Shown piece after piece: positions 9,010-16,455 of a DNA stretch of 64,000 bases. The DNA is taken from NCBI RefSeq assembly GCF_004916895.1, contig NZ_SNTZ01000004.1:265538-329537 (forward strand), in the 5' to 3' direction. The DNA is from Flagellimonas alvinocaridis. GTDB lineage: Bacteria > Bacteroidota > Bacteroidia > Flavobacteriales > Flavobacteriaceae. Made by a program: the position numbers and the translations under genes. Under the pieces are notes generated by a model that worked only from the letters and a program-made list of their open reading frames with translations, ran no database searches and had not been told where the DNA came from. Position 1 is the first letter of the stretch. Each line of letters starts with the position of its first letter.

Positions 9010-9105
9010 TGTTCTCTCCGCTCACGGAAACGGATGTATTTCACGAGTCACAAGGAATTTCACGCATCCAATCCATAGTTAGGACATCTTCAAAAAAAAG
9101 CTATT

Positions 9106-9573
9106 ATGAAAAAATTGTTTTTTGTCCTTTCAACCATTGGAATTTTGTCCGCCTGTAGTAGTGATGATAGTGGCATTAATATCAATGAAGAAAACTACTT
9201 GATTTTCGGCCATTTTTATGGGGAATGTGGTGGAGAAGGATGTGTTGAAACCTTTAAACTCACCAATGATTCCCTTTTTGAAGATACGGTTGATGACTAC
9301 AGTGGCCAAAACACGGACTTTGTAGAATTGGACAATGACCTGTTTGAACAAGTCAAAAACCTCACGGATTTCTTTCCCAATAGGCTATTGAACCAAAGTG
9401 AAACCGTTTTTGGCTGCCCAGATTGTGCCGATGGTGGTGGATTGTTCATCCTGTACTCTGAAAATGGGAAAGAGAAAAGTTGGAGAATTGACCAAGTAAA
9501 AGACAATGTTCCTGAATTTCTTCATGGGTTTATGGACAAGGTAAATGAAAAAATCGGCTTGATAAACCAATAA
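9106..9573 (+). CDS. Small lipoprotein, unknown function
   Basis: This 155-residue predicted lipoprotein has lipobox LSAC (Cys17) and SSDDS after the cysteine, the kind of acidic start that in Bacteroidetes often goes with surface export. The body has two cysteine pairs (GECGGEGC and GCPDCADGG) that may form disulfides or bind metal. No known domain is recognised. It opens the accessory stretch that runs to about 12466. Confidence 0.72.
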   Translation: MKKLFFVLSTIGILSACSSDDSGININEENYLIFGHFYGECGGEGCVETFKLTNDSLFEDTVDDYSGQNTDFVELDNDLFEQVKNLTDFFPNRLLNQSETVFGCPDCADGGGLFILYSENGKEKSWRIDQVKDNVPEFLHGFMDKVNEKIGLINQ

Positions 9574-9710
9574 AAACTGCGTTGCATAACATTGGCTATA
9601 ATCTATTACCACATTTTCCATAACTTCAGTTCGTAAAATTATAAGCCGGACGATTCCTGCTCAGAAACAAACCATACCCGAGTCCGTTGTAGAACATTAA
9701 AACTTATTAT

Positions 9711-10388
9711 TTGAAAAAAATATTTCTTACCCTAGTTTTCATTAGTCTTATTACAAAATATTCATTCAGCCAAGATGTATATGACACTATGTCAAATCAA
9801 ATATGCAAGTGCATTGGCTCTAATGGAGCTGAAAACGTCGATCAAATGATGCCATGTATTGAAGATGCAATGCTTAAAAATGTCGAAGCACTAAAAGCAG
9901 AAAATGGCGTTGAATCAATAACCGAAATTGATACGGACTTAATGGGCAATAAAGTTGGTGCAAGATTGCTGAAAACTTGTGATTATGCTCTTAAGGTATT
10001 TGCCAACCAGCAAAAAGAAGAGAAAAAAATTGTTGCAAAACAACATAATTTGACTTGCGAGCACCTAAAATCCGGCGATTTTTATTACCTAAATCAGAGT
10101 TCTTCGGATGCAAGCACTCCAGATACAACACATGTCACCATCTCAAATAACATGTTTTTAGAAAGAATGAATAATGGACGAACATATTCACTTTTGAATA
10201 TAGAATGGAAGAGCGACTGCAAATTTGAGCTAGAATTTAAAGAAAGTAATGACCCTTTAAAAAAAGAACTTAGCCAACCAGGGGATAAATACCTTTATGA
10301 AGTAATGACAAATGGCCCTGAATCAATTGTAGTTAAAGTATTTTGGCAAAAAGAAGAATTTCAGGTTGAATTATTTAAATCGAAATAA
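9711..10388 (+). CDS. Exported protein of unknown function
   Basis: This 225-residue protein has a TTG start followed by a clear signal peptide (MKKIFLTLVFISLITKYSFS). The mature part begins with a short Cys-x-Cys segment (SNQICKCIGSNG) and has further Cys residues at MPCIEDAM and KTCDYAL, which suggests a small disulfide-stabilised N-terminal domain. The C-terminal half is strand-rich. Coding sequence is more A/T-rich than the core genes. The family is not recognised. The TTG start is supported by the position of the signal peptide. Confidence 0.72.
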   Translation: MKKIFLTLVFISLITKYSFSQDVYDTMSNQICKCIGSNGAENVDQMMPCIEDAMLKNVEALKAENGVESITEIDTDLMGNKVGARLLKTCDYALKVFANQQKEEKKIVAKQHNLTCEHLKSGDFYYLNQSSSDASTPDTTHVTISNNMFLERMNNGRTYSLLNIEWKSDCKFELEFKESNDPLKKELSQPGDKYLYEVMTNGPESIVVKVFWQKEEFQVELFKSK

Positions 10389-10409
10389 CATTGCCCAACA
10401 AAGCAACAC

Positions 10410-10760
10410 ATGACCTTTAATAGCATCATAATACTTCCATGTTTGTTGACCGGCGCCATAGCCTTAATTGCCGGGCTTATCTTTAAAAACAATCCACCCA
10501 AACATATAAATTGGTGGTATGGGTATCGGACCAAACGCTCAATGAAAAATCAAAAGCAGTGGGATTTTGCACAGAAACTGGGCGCAAAGAATATGATCAA
10601 ATATTCCACAATTCCTTTTTTGACCTCCCTTTTCGGTTTTTTTATTGATACGGAACATATGGGGTGGAGTATTGGATCAGTGGTTGTAAGCACTCTTTTA
10701 TGGGCATTTTTCAGTATTTACAAGACAGAAACTAAGCTCATATCGGAATTTGGCAAATGA
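10410..10760 (+). CDS. SdpI-family membrane protein
   Basis: This 116-residue protein has three to four predicted membrane segments and the SdpI/YhfL-type block INWWYGYRTKRSMKNQKQWDFAQKLGAK, a Trp/Tyr-rich loop that defines the family. In Bacillus, SdpI gives immunity to the SdpC peptide toxin; most Bacteroidetes members have no toxin partner and their role is unknown. No SdpC-like gene is seen nearby. It starts 21 bases after the preceding gene. Confidence 0.85.
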   Translation: MTFNSIIILPCLLTGAIALIAGLIFKNNPPKHINWWYGYRTKRSMKNQKQWDFAQKLGAKNMIKYSTIPFLTSLFGFFIDTEHMGWSIGSVVVSTLLWAFFSIYKTETKLISEFGK

Positions 10761-10907
10761 TTTCTGATTACTACAACGGCTGCAATCCAGTACACCCAAC
10801 CATAACATAAACCCTCTCTCCCTTAACCAGCTCCCGATACTATTCGCGAAAAAAGCTGTATTTTACAACTAAACAAGACCTTGCTTGCTATAAGTTAAAG
10901 TGATACC

Positions 10908-11300
10908 ATGAGAAAAAATCTGATTGTACTGTTGATTTTCTTCCCTATTACGTTACTGGGCCAAGAATTGGAATGCTGTAAAACGACCAGTGAAGTTGAA
11001 GACCATTTAAATGGATATTGGCAAATGAAGGATTCCAACCCAAAAGAACAGATACGGTTTGAGTTCAACAATGGCAATGGAAGGTTTTGGAAATACACGC
11101 TTAACCATAAAGGTGAGGTGACCAAGTCTGAAGAAATTGATCAAACCTTGGAAATATTTAAATCTGAATCTGGGTTTGAAATTGATTGGAGCAATGGAAA
11201 TAGAATCGGCACTTCACAAATTAAAATCCTAAACCCAACAAACCTTGTTTTTGTAAGAAGGGATGGAAAAAAAACCGAGTTTTCTAAAATTATAGATTAA
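10908..11300 (+). CDS. Exported protein, lipocalin-like, unknown function
   Basis: This 130-residue protein has a signal peptide (MRKNLIVLLIFFPITLLGQ). The mature part contains HLNGYWQMKDSNPKEQIRFEF, a pattern (GxW, then alternating strands) like small lipocalin-fold proteins of Bacteroidetes, and ends with ILNPTNLVFVRRDGKKTEFSKI. The fold assignment is an inference from the GYW start and strand pattern only. It is preceded by about 147 bases with no gene. Confidence 0.65.
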   Translation: MRKNLIVLLIFFPITLLGQELECCKTTSEVEDHLNGYWQMKDSNPKEQIRFEFNNGNGRFWKYTLNHKGEVTKSEEIDQTLEIFKSESGFEIDWSNGNRIGTSQIKILNPTNLVFVRRDGKKTEFSKIID

Positions 11301-11336
11301 TATACGGTAAAGAGCAGGTTACAATATTCTCAAAAT

Positions 11337-12110
11337 ATGAACATTTGTGAACTTTGCAAAAAGAATGAAGCAGACAAAAGGAATTCGCACATCATTCCTA
11401 AGTTTTTATCCAAACGACTATTTGAATATACAAAGCCTAGACATCTTTTAAGTATTAATAGAAAAGGAGAGCCTCGAAAAATTCAAGATACTCCTAAAGA
11501 ACATAATATTTTATGTTCCCAATGCGAAAAACGATTTGAAATCTTAGAGACCTACTTTTCCAAAAAAATTACATCAATAAATGATTTCAATAATCAAGGA
11601 GGCAAATTTTTTGTCGAAGATTATGGGGAAAACCAACTTTTAAGATGCATAAAAATTAATCCTACTTCGTTTAAGCTATTTATCTATTCAATTATATGGC
11701 GTGTCTCCATTTCCAAACTTCAGATATTTGAAAAGTTTAAATTACCAGAAAGCATCGAATCTGAATTAAGGTTTTTTCTAGATGAAAACTTAAAGTCAAG
11801 TCACTCAAAAATGCTTAATTCTTTTGAGAGAATTAGCAACCTTCCCAATTATCATTTTACAGTAATCAAACCTATATCACGCAATGACAAAACTCGAGGC
11901 ATACTAACAGCATATCAAATGGCTCCTAACAATTTTTGCATTTTTACCGTTGATTATTTAATCTTCTTTTTTGATAAAGAGGAAAAAATTGACCCAGCCT
12001 TTAAATTTTATTCAAACAAACAAAATGAGATAGTGAAAATTGTTGTTTCTGCCGTTAGTGGTTGGCAAAAATTAACTAAAGCAGTTGTATTTAAAATGCT
12101 TAGAAAATAG
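11337..12110 (+). CDS. HNH-like/treble-clef zinc protein of unknown function
   Basis: This 257-residue soluble protein has an N-terminal zinc-binding module: CELC at residues 4-7, SHIIPKFL near residue 18 and LCSQCE near residue 57. The spacing of CxxC, His and CxxC resembles HNH-nuclease or treble-clef folds, and the SHIIPK block looks like the HNH beta-hairpin. A second catalytic His is not obvious, so nuclease activity is uncertain. The rest is helical and rich in Lys and Phe. The gene is markedly A/T-rich against its neighbours, which suggests transfer. Proteins of this sort occur in accessory and defence regions, but no partner is visible here. Confidence 0.6.
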   Translation: MNICELCKKNEADKRNSHIIPKFLSKRLFEYTKPRHLLSINRKGEPRKIQDTPKEHNILCSQCEKRFEILETYFSKKITSINDFNNQGGKFFVEDYGENQLLRCIKINPTSFKLFIYSIIWRVSISKLQIFEKFKLPESIESELRFFLDENLKSSHSKMLNSFERISNLPNYHFTVIKPISRNDKTRGILTAYQMAPNNFCIFTVDYLIFFFDKEEKIDPAFKFYSNKQNEIVKIVVSAVSGWQKLTKAVVFKMLRK

Positions 12111-12119
12111 ATGTGATAC

Positions 12120-12320
12120 CTAATCCCCTGTTTTATCCCTCAACCAACCCCCAATCCCCTTTAACGCCTCCACTACGCTTTGGACTTCCCTTCGGGAAAA
12201 GGTATCCTCCTCCAAGTAGAACAGCATCACCACCCCAAGGTCCAAGATATCGGCCAATTGGTCCGGGGTACCGTAGCCTTCCTTGATAAACTCTTGTAAT
12301 TTTTTGTTCTTTTGGGACAT
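12120..12320 (-). CDS. Small conserved protein, unknown function
   Basis: This 66-residue acidic, helical protein contains TPDQLADILDLGVVMLFYLEED and ends IGGWLRDKTGD. It converges with the HNH-like gene, the two stops lying 9 bases apart. Codon use resembles the core genome. There is no recognised domain. An alternative overlapping frame on the same strand (to 12327) is basic and Gly-rich and looks like a shadow. Confidence 0.6.
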   Translation of the reverse strand: MSQKNKKLQEFIKEGYGTPDQLADILDLGVVMLFYLEEDTFSRREVQSVVEALKGIGGWLRDKTGD

Positions 12321-12370
12321 GTCTCAAATGTAGATAAGCTTTTGGTTTTAAGGGTCATAATAAATTATGA

Positions 12371-12466
12371 CTGCACAAAAAAAATAAAGTTTCCGCCAAC
12401 ACTTACACGCTCTACACTATTGCACTCGCCCTTGATATTGATCTTAAGGAGCTTTTTCAGCTTTAA
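12371..12466 (+). pseudogene. C-terminal remnant of an XRE-type HTH regulator
   Basis: A 31-codon open stretch with no start codon, preceded by TGA, reads LHKKNKVSANTYTLYTIA followed by LALDIDLKELFQL and a stop. This is the classic end of a HTH_3/XRE DNA-binding domain (Pt-Lxt-Lyk-IAxAL-d-vdl-keLF). No upstream helices of such a domain are found, so it appears to be what is left of a deleted regulator. It lies in the 270-base gap between the small minus-strand gene and the DUF4242 gene; the rest of that gap shows nothing clear. Confidence 0.5.
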
Positions 12467-12591
12467 AAAGTAAGCCCCCATACTCTCCCGTAAGAAGCTA
12501 TATATTTCATACCTTTAAGTGGAGTCCAGCAACCACACAAAAAACGGGGCGTAACCCAAAAGCCAAACGAGTAGGAACTAAATTCAACAAC

Positions 12592-12864
12592 ATGCCAAAG
12601 TATGTCATTGAGCGAGAAATACCGGGTGCCGGTAATTTATCCGCCGATCAGCTCAAGGGAATATCGCAGACTAGCTGCGGTGTTCTCAGAAACATGGGGC
12701 CAGAGATCCAATGGATACAGAGCTATGTCACCGGGGACAAGGTCTATTGCGTGTACATAGCCCCCAACACGGACATGGTACGGGAACATGCCAAGCAGGG
12801 CGGGTTTCCTGTAAATTCGGTGAGCGAGGTGGCCACCATTATTGATCCCACCACCGCCGAGTAG
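12592..12864 (+). CDS. DUF4242 family protein
   Basis: This 90-residue protein matches the DUF4242/SCO4226-like family: KYVIEREIPGAGNLSADQL, then IQWIQSYVTGDKVYCVYIAPN and a C-terminal EHAKQGGFPVNSVSEV. It has a ferredoxin-like fold in a Streptomyces homologue that binds nickel through His residues. Only one conserved His (EHAKQGG) is visible here, so metal binding is uncertain. It lies 85 bases ahead of the DinB gene on the same strand. Confidence 0.85.
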   Translation: MPKYVIEREIPGAGNLSADQLKGISQTSCGVLRNMGPEIQWIQSYVTGDKVYCVYIAPNTDMVREHAKQGGFPVNSVSEVATIIDPTTAE

Positions 12865-12949
12865 GCCAAGGCCCATTCCGCAAGTAAAGACCATGGTCCA
12901 CATGGGCACATGGCAGATAATCTATGATTTCAACACAACCCCCAACTCT

Positions 12950-13441
12950 ATGAAATATACCCCAAAAGACGGCTTCCCCTACTACTATGAACTGGTCCAA
13001 GACAAGGACCTTAACCAGCTTTTTTTCTCCACGGACACCTTTATGTTTCTTCAATCCATTGGTAAGGAAAAGGCAGCCCACCGCTATGCCCCAAACAAAT
13101 GGAGCATCAAGCAGATCGTGGGACACATTGCCGACCACGAGCGTATAAAAATGTTCAGGGCCTTCCAATTGAGCAGGAAACAAGAGGTACAATTATGGGG
13201 GTATGATCAAGAATCCTTGGTCAATAACAGCCGTTTTGATGAGCTTTCCCTACAACAATTGATCAATGACCTTTTGCATGTTAGGCAAGCCTCCCAAAGT
13301 TTTATCGGCACCCTTTCCGAACATCAATTACAGTTGAAGGGCCAAGCAAAGCATCATACCATTACCCTCGAAGATTTCCTCAAATCCATCATCGGTCACG
13401 AAGCACACCATATCAACATCGTCAAGGAAAGATATCTTTAA
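12950..13441 (+). CDS. DinB family protein
   Basis: This 163-residue four-helix DinB/DUF664-type protein has WSIKQIVGHIADHERI (first metal-ligand His), then a central helix and GHEAHHINIVKERYL near the C-terminus with the paired His of the usual three-His metal site. The ATG at 12950 is chosen because the first residues (MKYTPKDGFPYYYELVQ) match family N-termini; the extra 36 codons upstream are Pro-rich and overlap DUF4242. The DinB fold is used by several thiol-dependent transferases. It is followed by a terminator and then egtB, whose N-terminal domain has the same fold. Confidence 0.87.
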   Translation: MKYTPKDGFPYYYELVQDKDLNQLFFSTDTFMFLQSIGKEKAAHRYAPNKWSIKQIVGHIADHERIKMFRAFQLSRKQEVQLWGYDQESLVNNSRFDELSLQQLINDLLHVRQASQSFIGTLSEHQLQLKGQAKHHTITLEDFLKSIIGHEAHHINIVKERYL

Positions 13442-13443
13442 GA

Positions 13444-13475
13444 AAAAGCCCTCCCCAAGAAAAAACAGGGCTTTT
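13444..13475 (+). terminator. Intrinsic terminator after the DinB gene
   Basis: The stem AAAAGCCCT (13444-13452) pairs with AGGGCTTTT (13467-13475) just after the stop codon. It separates the DUF4242-DinB transcript from egtB. Confidence 0.7.
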
Positions 13476-13546
13476 GACGTTAAGGTTACCTGCATGCTCC
13501 CGACCAAACCATCATAATTGGCTATCTTTAAGCAAACACACCCATT

Positions 13547-14707
13547 ATGATCCTTACCGATGCCTTGTTGGATTTCTTTCTAGAGACCCGGCAACACACC
13601 GAATCCATTTGCCAACCGCTGGAGATAGAGGACTATGTGGTACAGCCCATTGTAGATGTGAGCCCGCCCAAATGGCACTTGGGCCACACCACTTGGTTTT
13701 TTGAGGAATTCATCCTAAAACCGCACGCTAAGGACTATGTTGAGTTTCATGCCGATTTTTCCTTTGTCTTCAACAGTTATTATGAAACCGTAGGTAAACG
13801 GGTGGTACGTTCCGATCGTGGGAACCTCTCTCGACCTTCGGTAAAAAAGGTGTATGAGTACCGAAACCATGTTACCCAAGCTATCAAGGGTTTCTTTTCA
13901 GGGCCACAGAGCGAAGAACTGCGGGCTGTTCTGGAAATTGGCATTCACCACGAAAAACAGCACCAAGAACTATTGCTCACGGACATTAAATACATTTTGG
14001 GGAACAATCCGCTTTTGCCGGTCTATTCGGAGCAGTTCCAGGACCACCCCAAAGAGATACATGCGCAAGATTGGATCGCTGTTGATGGAGGTCTGTATGA
14101 GATTGGCCATGCCACTGAATCTTTTTGTTACGACAATGAGTTGGGTCGGCACAAGGTGTATCTCCAACCTTATGAAATTTCCAACAAGTTGGTCACCAAT
14201 GGTGAGTTTGCAGCGTTTATTTTGGATGGGGGTTATCAACGTTTTGATCTTTGGCATGCCGAAGGTTGGGATTGGGTAAATCAAAATCAGATAAAAGCCC
14301 CGCTATATTGGCACCAAATAAATGGGGAATGGCACCACTACACGGCCCAAGGGCTTCAAAAACTGGATTTGGAGACCCCAGTGACACACATTTCCTATTT
14401 TGAGGCCTTTGCCTATGCCCAATGGAAGGGCCATCGCCTGCCCACCGAGTTTGAATGGGAGGTGGCCCAAGCATTTTTTCCTTGGGGTAAGCGTTGGGAA
14501 TGGACAGAAAGTGCCTACCTGCCCTACCCCAACTACCAAAAACCGGATGGTGCCCTAGGCGAATACAACGGCAAGTTTATGGTGAGCCAAAAAGTGCTCC
14601 GTGGCGGTTCTGTGGCCACTCCCGAAAAACACACACGGCATACCTACCGTAATTTTTTCCATCCACAATTACGTTGGCAATTTACTGGATTAAGGTTGGC
14701 CAAATAA
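13547..14707 (+). CDS. egtB: Ergothioneine biosynthesis sulfoxide synthase EgtB
   Basis: This 386-residue non-haem iron enzyme joins hercynine (trimethylhistidine) to a thiol donor with O2. The N-terminal DinB-like domain carries the iron ligands: WHLGHTTWFFEEF (first His) and HHEKQHQELLL with the HxxxHxE pair. The C-terminal formylglycine-enzyme-like domain contains WDWVNQNQIKAPLYW, the block YAQWKGHRLPTEFEWEVAQ, and ends RHTYRNFFHPQLRWQFTGLRLAK. No egtA or egtC (gamma-glutamylcysteine ligase and amidohydrolase) is nearby, which hints that cysteine may be the direct donor. It is followed by egtD after 16 bases. Confidence 0.95.
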   Translation: MILTDALLDFFLETRQHTESICQPLEIEDYVVQPIVDVSPPKWHLGHTTWFFEEFILKPHAKDYVEFHADFSFVFNSYYETVGKRVVRSDRGNLSRPSVKKVYEYRNHVTQAIKGFFSGPQSEELRAVLEIGIHHEKQHQELLLTDIKYILGNNPLLPVYSEQFQDHPKEIHAQDWIAVDGGLYEIGHATESFCYDNELGRHKVYLQPYEISNKLVTNGEFAAFILDGGYQRFDLWHAEGWDWVNQNQIKAPLYWHQINGEWHHYTAQGLQKLDLETPVTHISYFEAFAYAQWKGHRLPTEFEWEVAQAFFPWGKRWEWTESAYLPYPNYQKPDGALGEYNGKFMVSQKVLRGGSVATPEKHTRHTYRNFFHPQLRWQFTGLRLAK

Positions 14708-14723
14708 TTCCGACTCACCTGTT

Positions 14724-15689
14724 ATGCAAAAAAATCCAACCACATTCGCCTCCATTTTTGAGCAAGAGGTGTACGAGGGCCTCATGGCCCATCCCAAGCG
14801 TCTTTCCTCCAAATATTTTTATGATGAAGTGGGCGACAAGCTCTTTCAGGACATCATGGCCATGCCGGAATATTATCTTACCGATTGTGAGTTTGCCATT
14901 CTGGAGAGCCATAAAGATGAGATCGTGGACCTCTTTAAGGCTGATGGGAGTGCTTTCAGCCTATTTGAACTGGGAGCCGGGGATGGCAAAAAGACCAAGA
15001 TCTTGCTTCGGCATCTTATTAAAAATGGGGTTACGTTTGATTATAGGCCCATTGATATCAGTCAGAATGCCCTTGACCAGCTTGAACAATCTTTGCACGA
15101 GGAAATCCCCGAAGTGGAGATCAACCCAATCCAGGGCACTTATTTTGATTCGCTCCGCGATATTGGAAACAGCAATGGCAGACGAAAGGTGATTCTATTC
15201 CTGGGTTCCAACATTGGCAACCTGTTGCACCCCCAAGCGGTTGAATTTCTTGGAAATCTTAGAAGTTCCATCAACCATGGGGATTTGATCTTTATGGGAT
15301 TCGACCAGAAAAAGAACCCGCAGACCATTTTGGATGCCTATAATGACAAAACGGGCATTACCGAGGCGTTCAACAAGAATATATTGGCTCGCATCAATAA
15401 AGAAATGGGCGGCAATTTTGAGCTGGATAATTTTCTCCACTGGGAAGTTTACGACCCTGAAACGGGAACCGCCAAAAGCTATTTGGTGTCCAAGAAAGCC
15501 CAAACGGTGACCATTGAAAGTTTAGGTCTTGAAATCCGTCTAAGGGAATGGGAAACCATACATACAGAGATTTCCCAAAAATATGACGATGCCATTGTAG
15601 AATGGTTGGCCAAACAGGTAAACCTTAAAATGGTCACCCAATTTTCAGATGACAGACAATGGTACAAAAACCATGTATTTAAAAAATAA
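14724..15689 (+). CDS. egtD: L-histidine N(alpha)-methyltransferase EgtD
   Basis: This 321-residue SAM-dependent enzyme trimethylates histidine to hercynine, the substrate of EgtB encoded just upstream. Motifs: KYFYDEVGDKLFQDIMAMPEYYLTDCE at the N-terminus, SAM-binding FELGAGDGKKT near residue 82, and FLGSNIGNL near residue 160. The length is typical. It is clearly co-transcribed with egtB (16-base gap) and the DUF427 gene follows after 4 bases. Confidence 0.96.
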   Translation: MQKNPTTFASIFEQEVYEGLMAHPKRLSSKYFYDEVGDKLFQDIMAMPEYYLTDCEFAILESHKDEIVDLFKADGSAFSLFELGAGDGKKTKILLRHLIKNGVTFDYRPIDISQNALDQLEQSLHEEIPEVEINPIQGTYFDSLRDIGNSNGRRKVILFLGSNIGNLLHPQAVEFLGNLRSSINHGDLIFMGFDQKKNPQTILDAYNDKTGITEAFNKNILARINKEMGGNFELDNFLHWEVYDPETGTAKSYLVSKKAQTVTIESLGLEIRLREWETIHTEISQKYDDAIVEWLAKQVNLKMVTQFSDDRQWYKNHVFKK

Positions 15690-15693
15690 GCCT

Positions 15694-15975
15694 ATGAAAG
15701 CCATTTGGAACGATACGGTAATAGCGGAAAGCAATGATACCGTGGTGATTGAAAACAACCACTATTTTCCTGAAGACAGTATTAAAAAAGAATTTTTTAA
15801 ACCCAGTACAAGCCACACCACATGCCCTTGGAAAGGTCAAGCCTCGTACTACACCTTGGAAGTTGAGGGAAAAGAAAATCCCGATGCTGCGTGGTATTAT
15901 CCCGAAACCAGTGAACTGGCCCGTGCCATTAAGGGCAGGGTAGCATTTTGGAAAGGAGTCACCATTGAAGCTTAG
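15694..15975 (+). CDS. DUF427 family protein
   Basis: This 93-residue DUF427 protein has the signature TTCPWKGQASYYTLEVEG followed by AWYYPETSELARAIKGRVAFWKGV. The ATG at 15694 is chosen because the upstream in-frame start (15649) lies inside egtD and adds an unlike tail. Its biochemical role is unknown. Its place 4 bases after egtD suggests it belongs to the ergothioneine operon. Confidence 0.92.
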   Translation: MKAIWNDTVIAESNDTVVIENNHYFPEDSIKKEFFKPSTSHTTCPWKGQASYYTLEVEGKENPDAAWYYPETSELARAIKGRVAFWKGVTIEA

Positions 15976-16002
15976 AGCTCCAATGGTGATTTATAGCATA
16001 AG

Positions 16003-16299
16003 TTAAAGTTCCAGAACAGCGTTTTCTGTCCCGGCGTAGTCGTTCCATTGGAAACGATCAGCCTCATCATCATTGGTGTAGGCACCATCAATAAGGTATC
16101 TAAACTCGTAAGCGTTCTCTGTAGGAAGGTCAAAAGTTCCTTTGAAGGTTCCGTTCTTCAATTTCTTCAACGTGCTGCTTTTGGGGTTCCAGTTGTTGAA
16201 ATCACCAACTACCGCAACTTTCTTTGCCTCTTCTGCCGGTACTGAAAAAGTAACTTTGCAAACAGGCTTGCTCTTTAGGTATTGCTTCTTAATTGCCAT
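16003..16299 (-). CDS. Isoamylase early-set (glycogen-binding-like) domain protein
   Basis: This 98-residue single-domain protein has the E-set/CBM48 pattern: VCKVTFSVPAEEAKKVAVVGDFNNWNP, then FKGTFDLP and YEFRYLIDGAYTNDDEADRF. The GDFNNW and YEFRY blocks are diagnostic. Stand-alone versions are frequent in Bacteroidetes, and carbohydrate binding is inferred only. The ATG at 16299 is chosen over 16320 because it gives the usual MAIKKQYLKSKP start. It converges with the DUF427 gene. Confidence 0.9.
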   Translation of the reverse strand: MAIKKQYLKSKPVCKVTFSVPAEEAKKVAVVGDFNNWNPKSSTLKKLKNGTFKGTFDLPTENAYEFRYLIDGAYTNDDEADRFQWNDYAGTENAVLEL

Positions 16300-16455
16300 G
16301 GTCTTAAAATTAAAATCCACTGCAAAGCAATATATAAAACCGCTTATTTACAATTAGTTAAGTTCGATTTATCAAATTGATAAAATCTACCTAACCATAA
16401 GATCACTTTTGGTAAAAACCATAGACGGTTTTTTTCAAAAAGAAATTCTGGGTCT

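Noticed and set aside
9574..9710. Gap with CATAACATTGGCTATAATC resembling integron-like or cassette spacers of Bacteroidetes
   Set aside because: No matching second copy with paired core sites was found in the window, and no integrase; similarity is only impressionistic.
12133..12327. Second minus-strand frame over the 66-residue gene
   Set aside because: Gly/Arg-rich with no sensible pattern; the 12120-12320 frame has a helical acidic pattern and better codon use.
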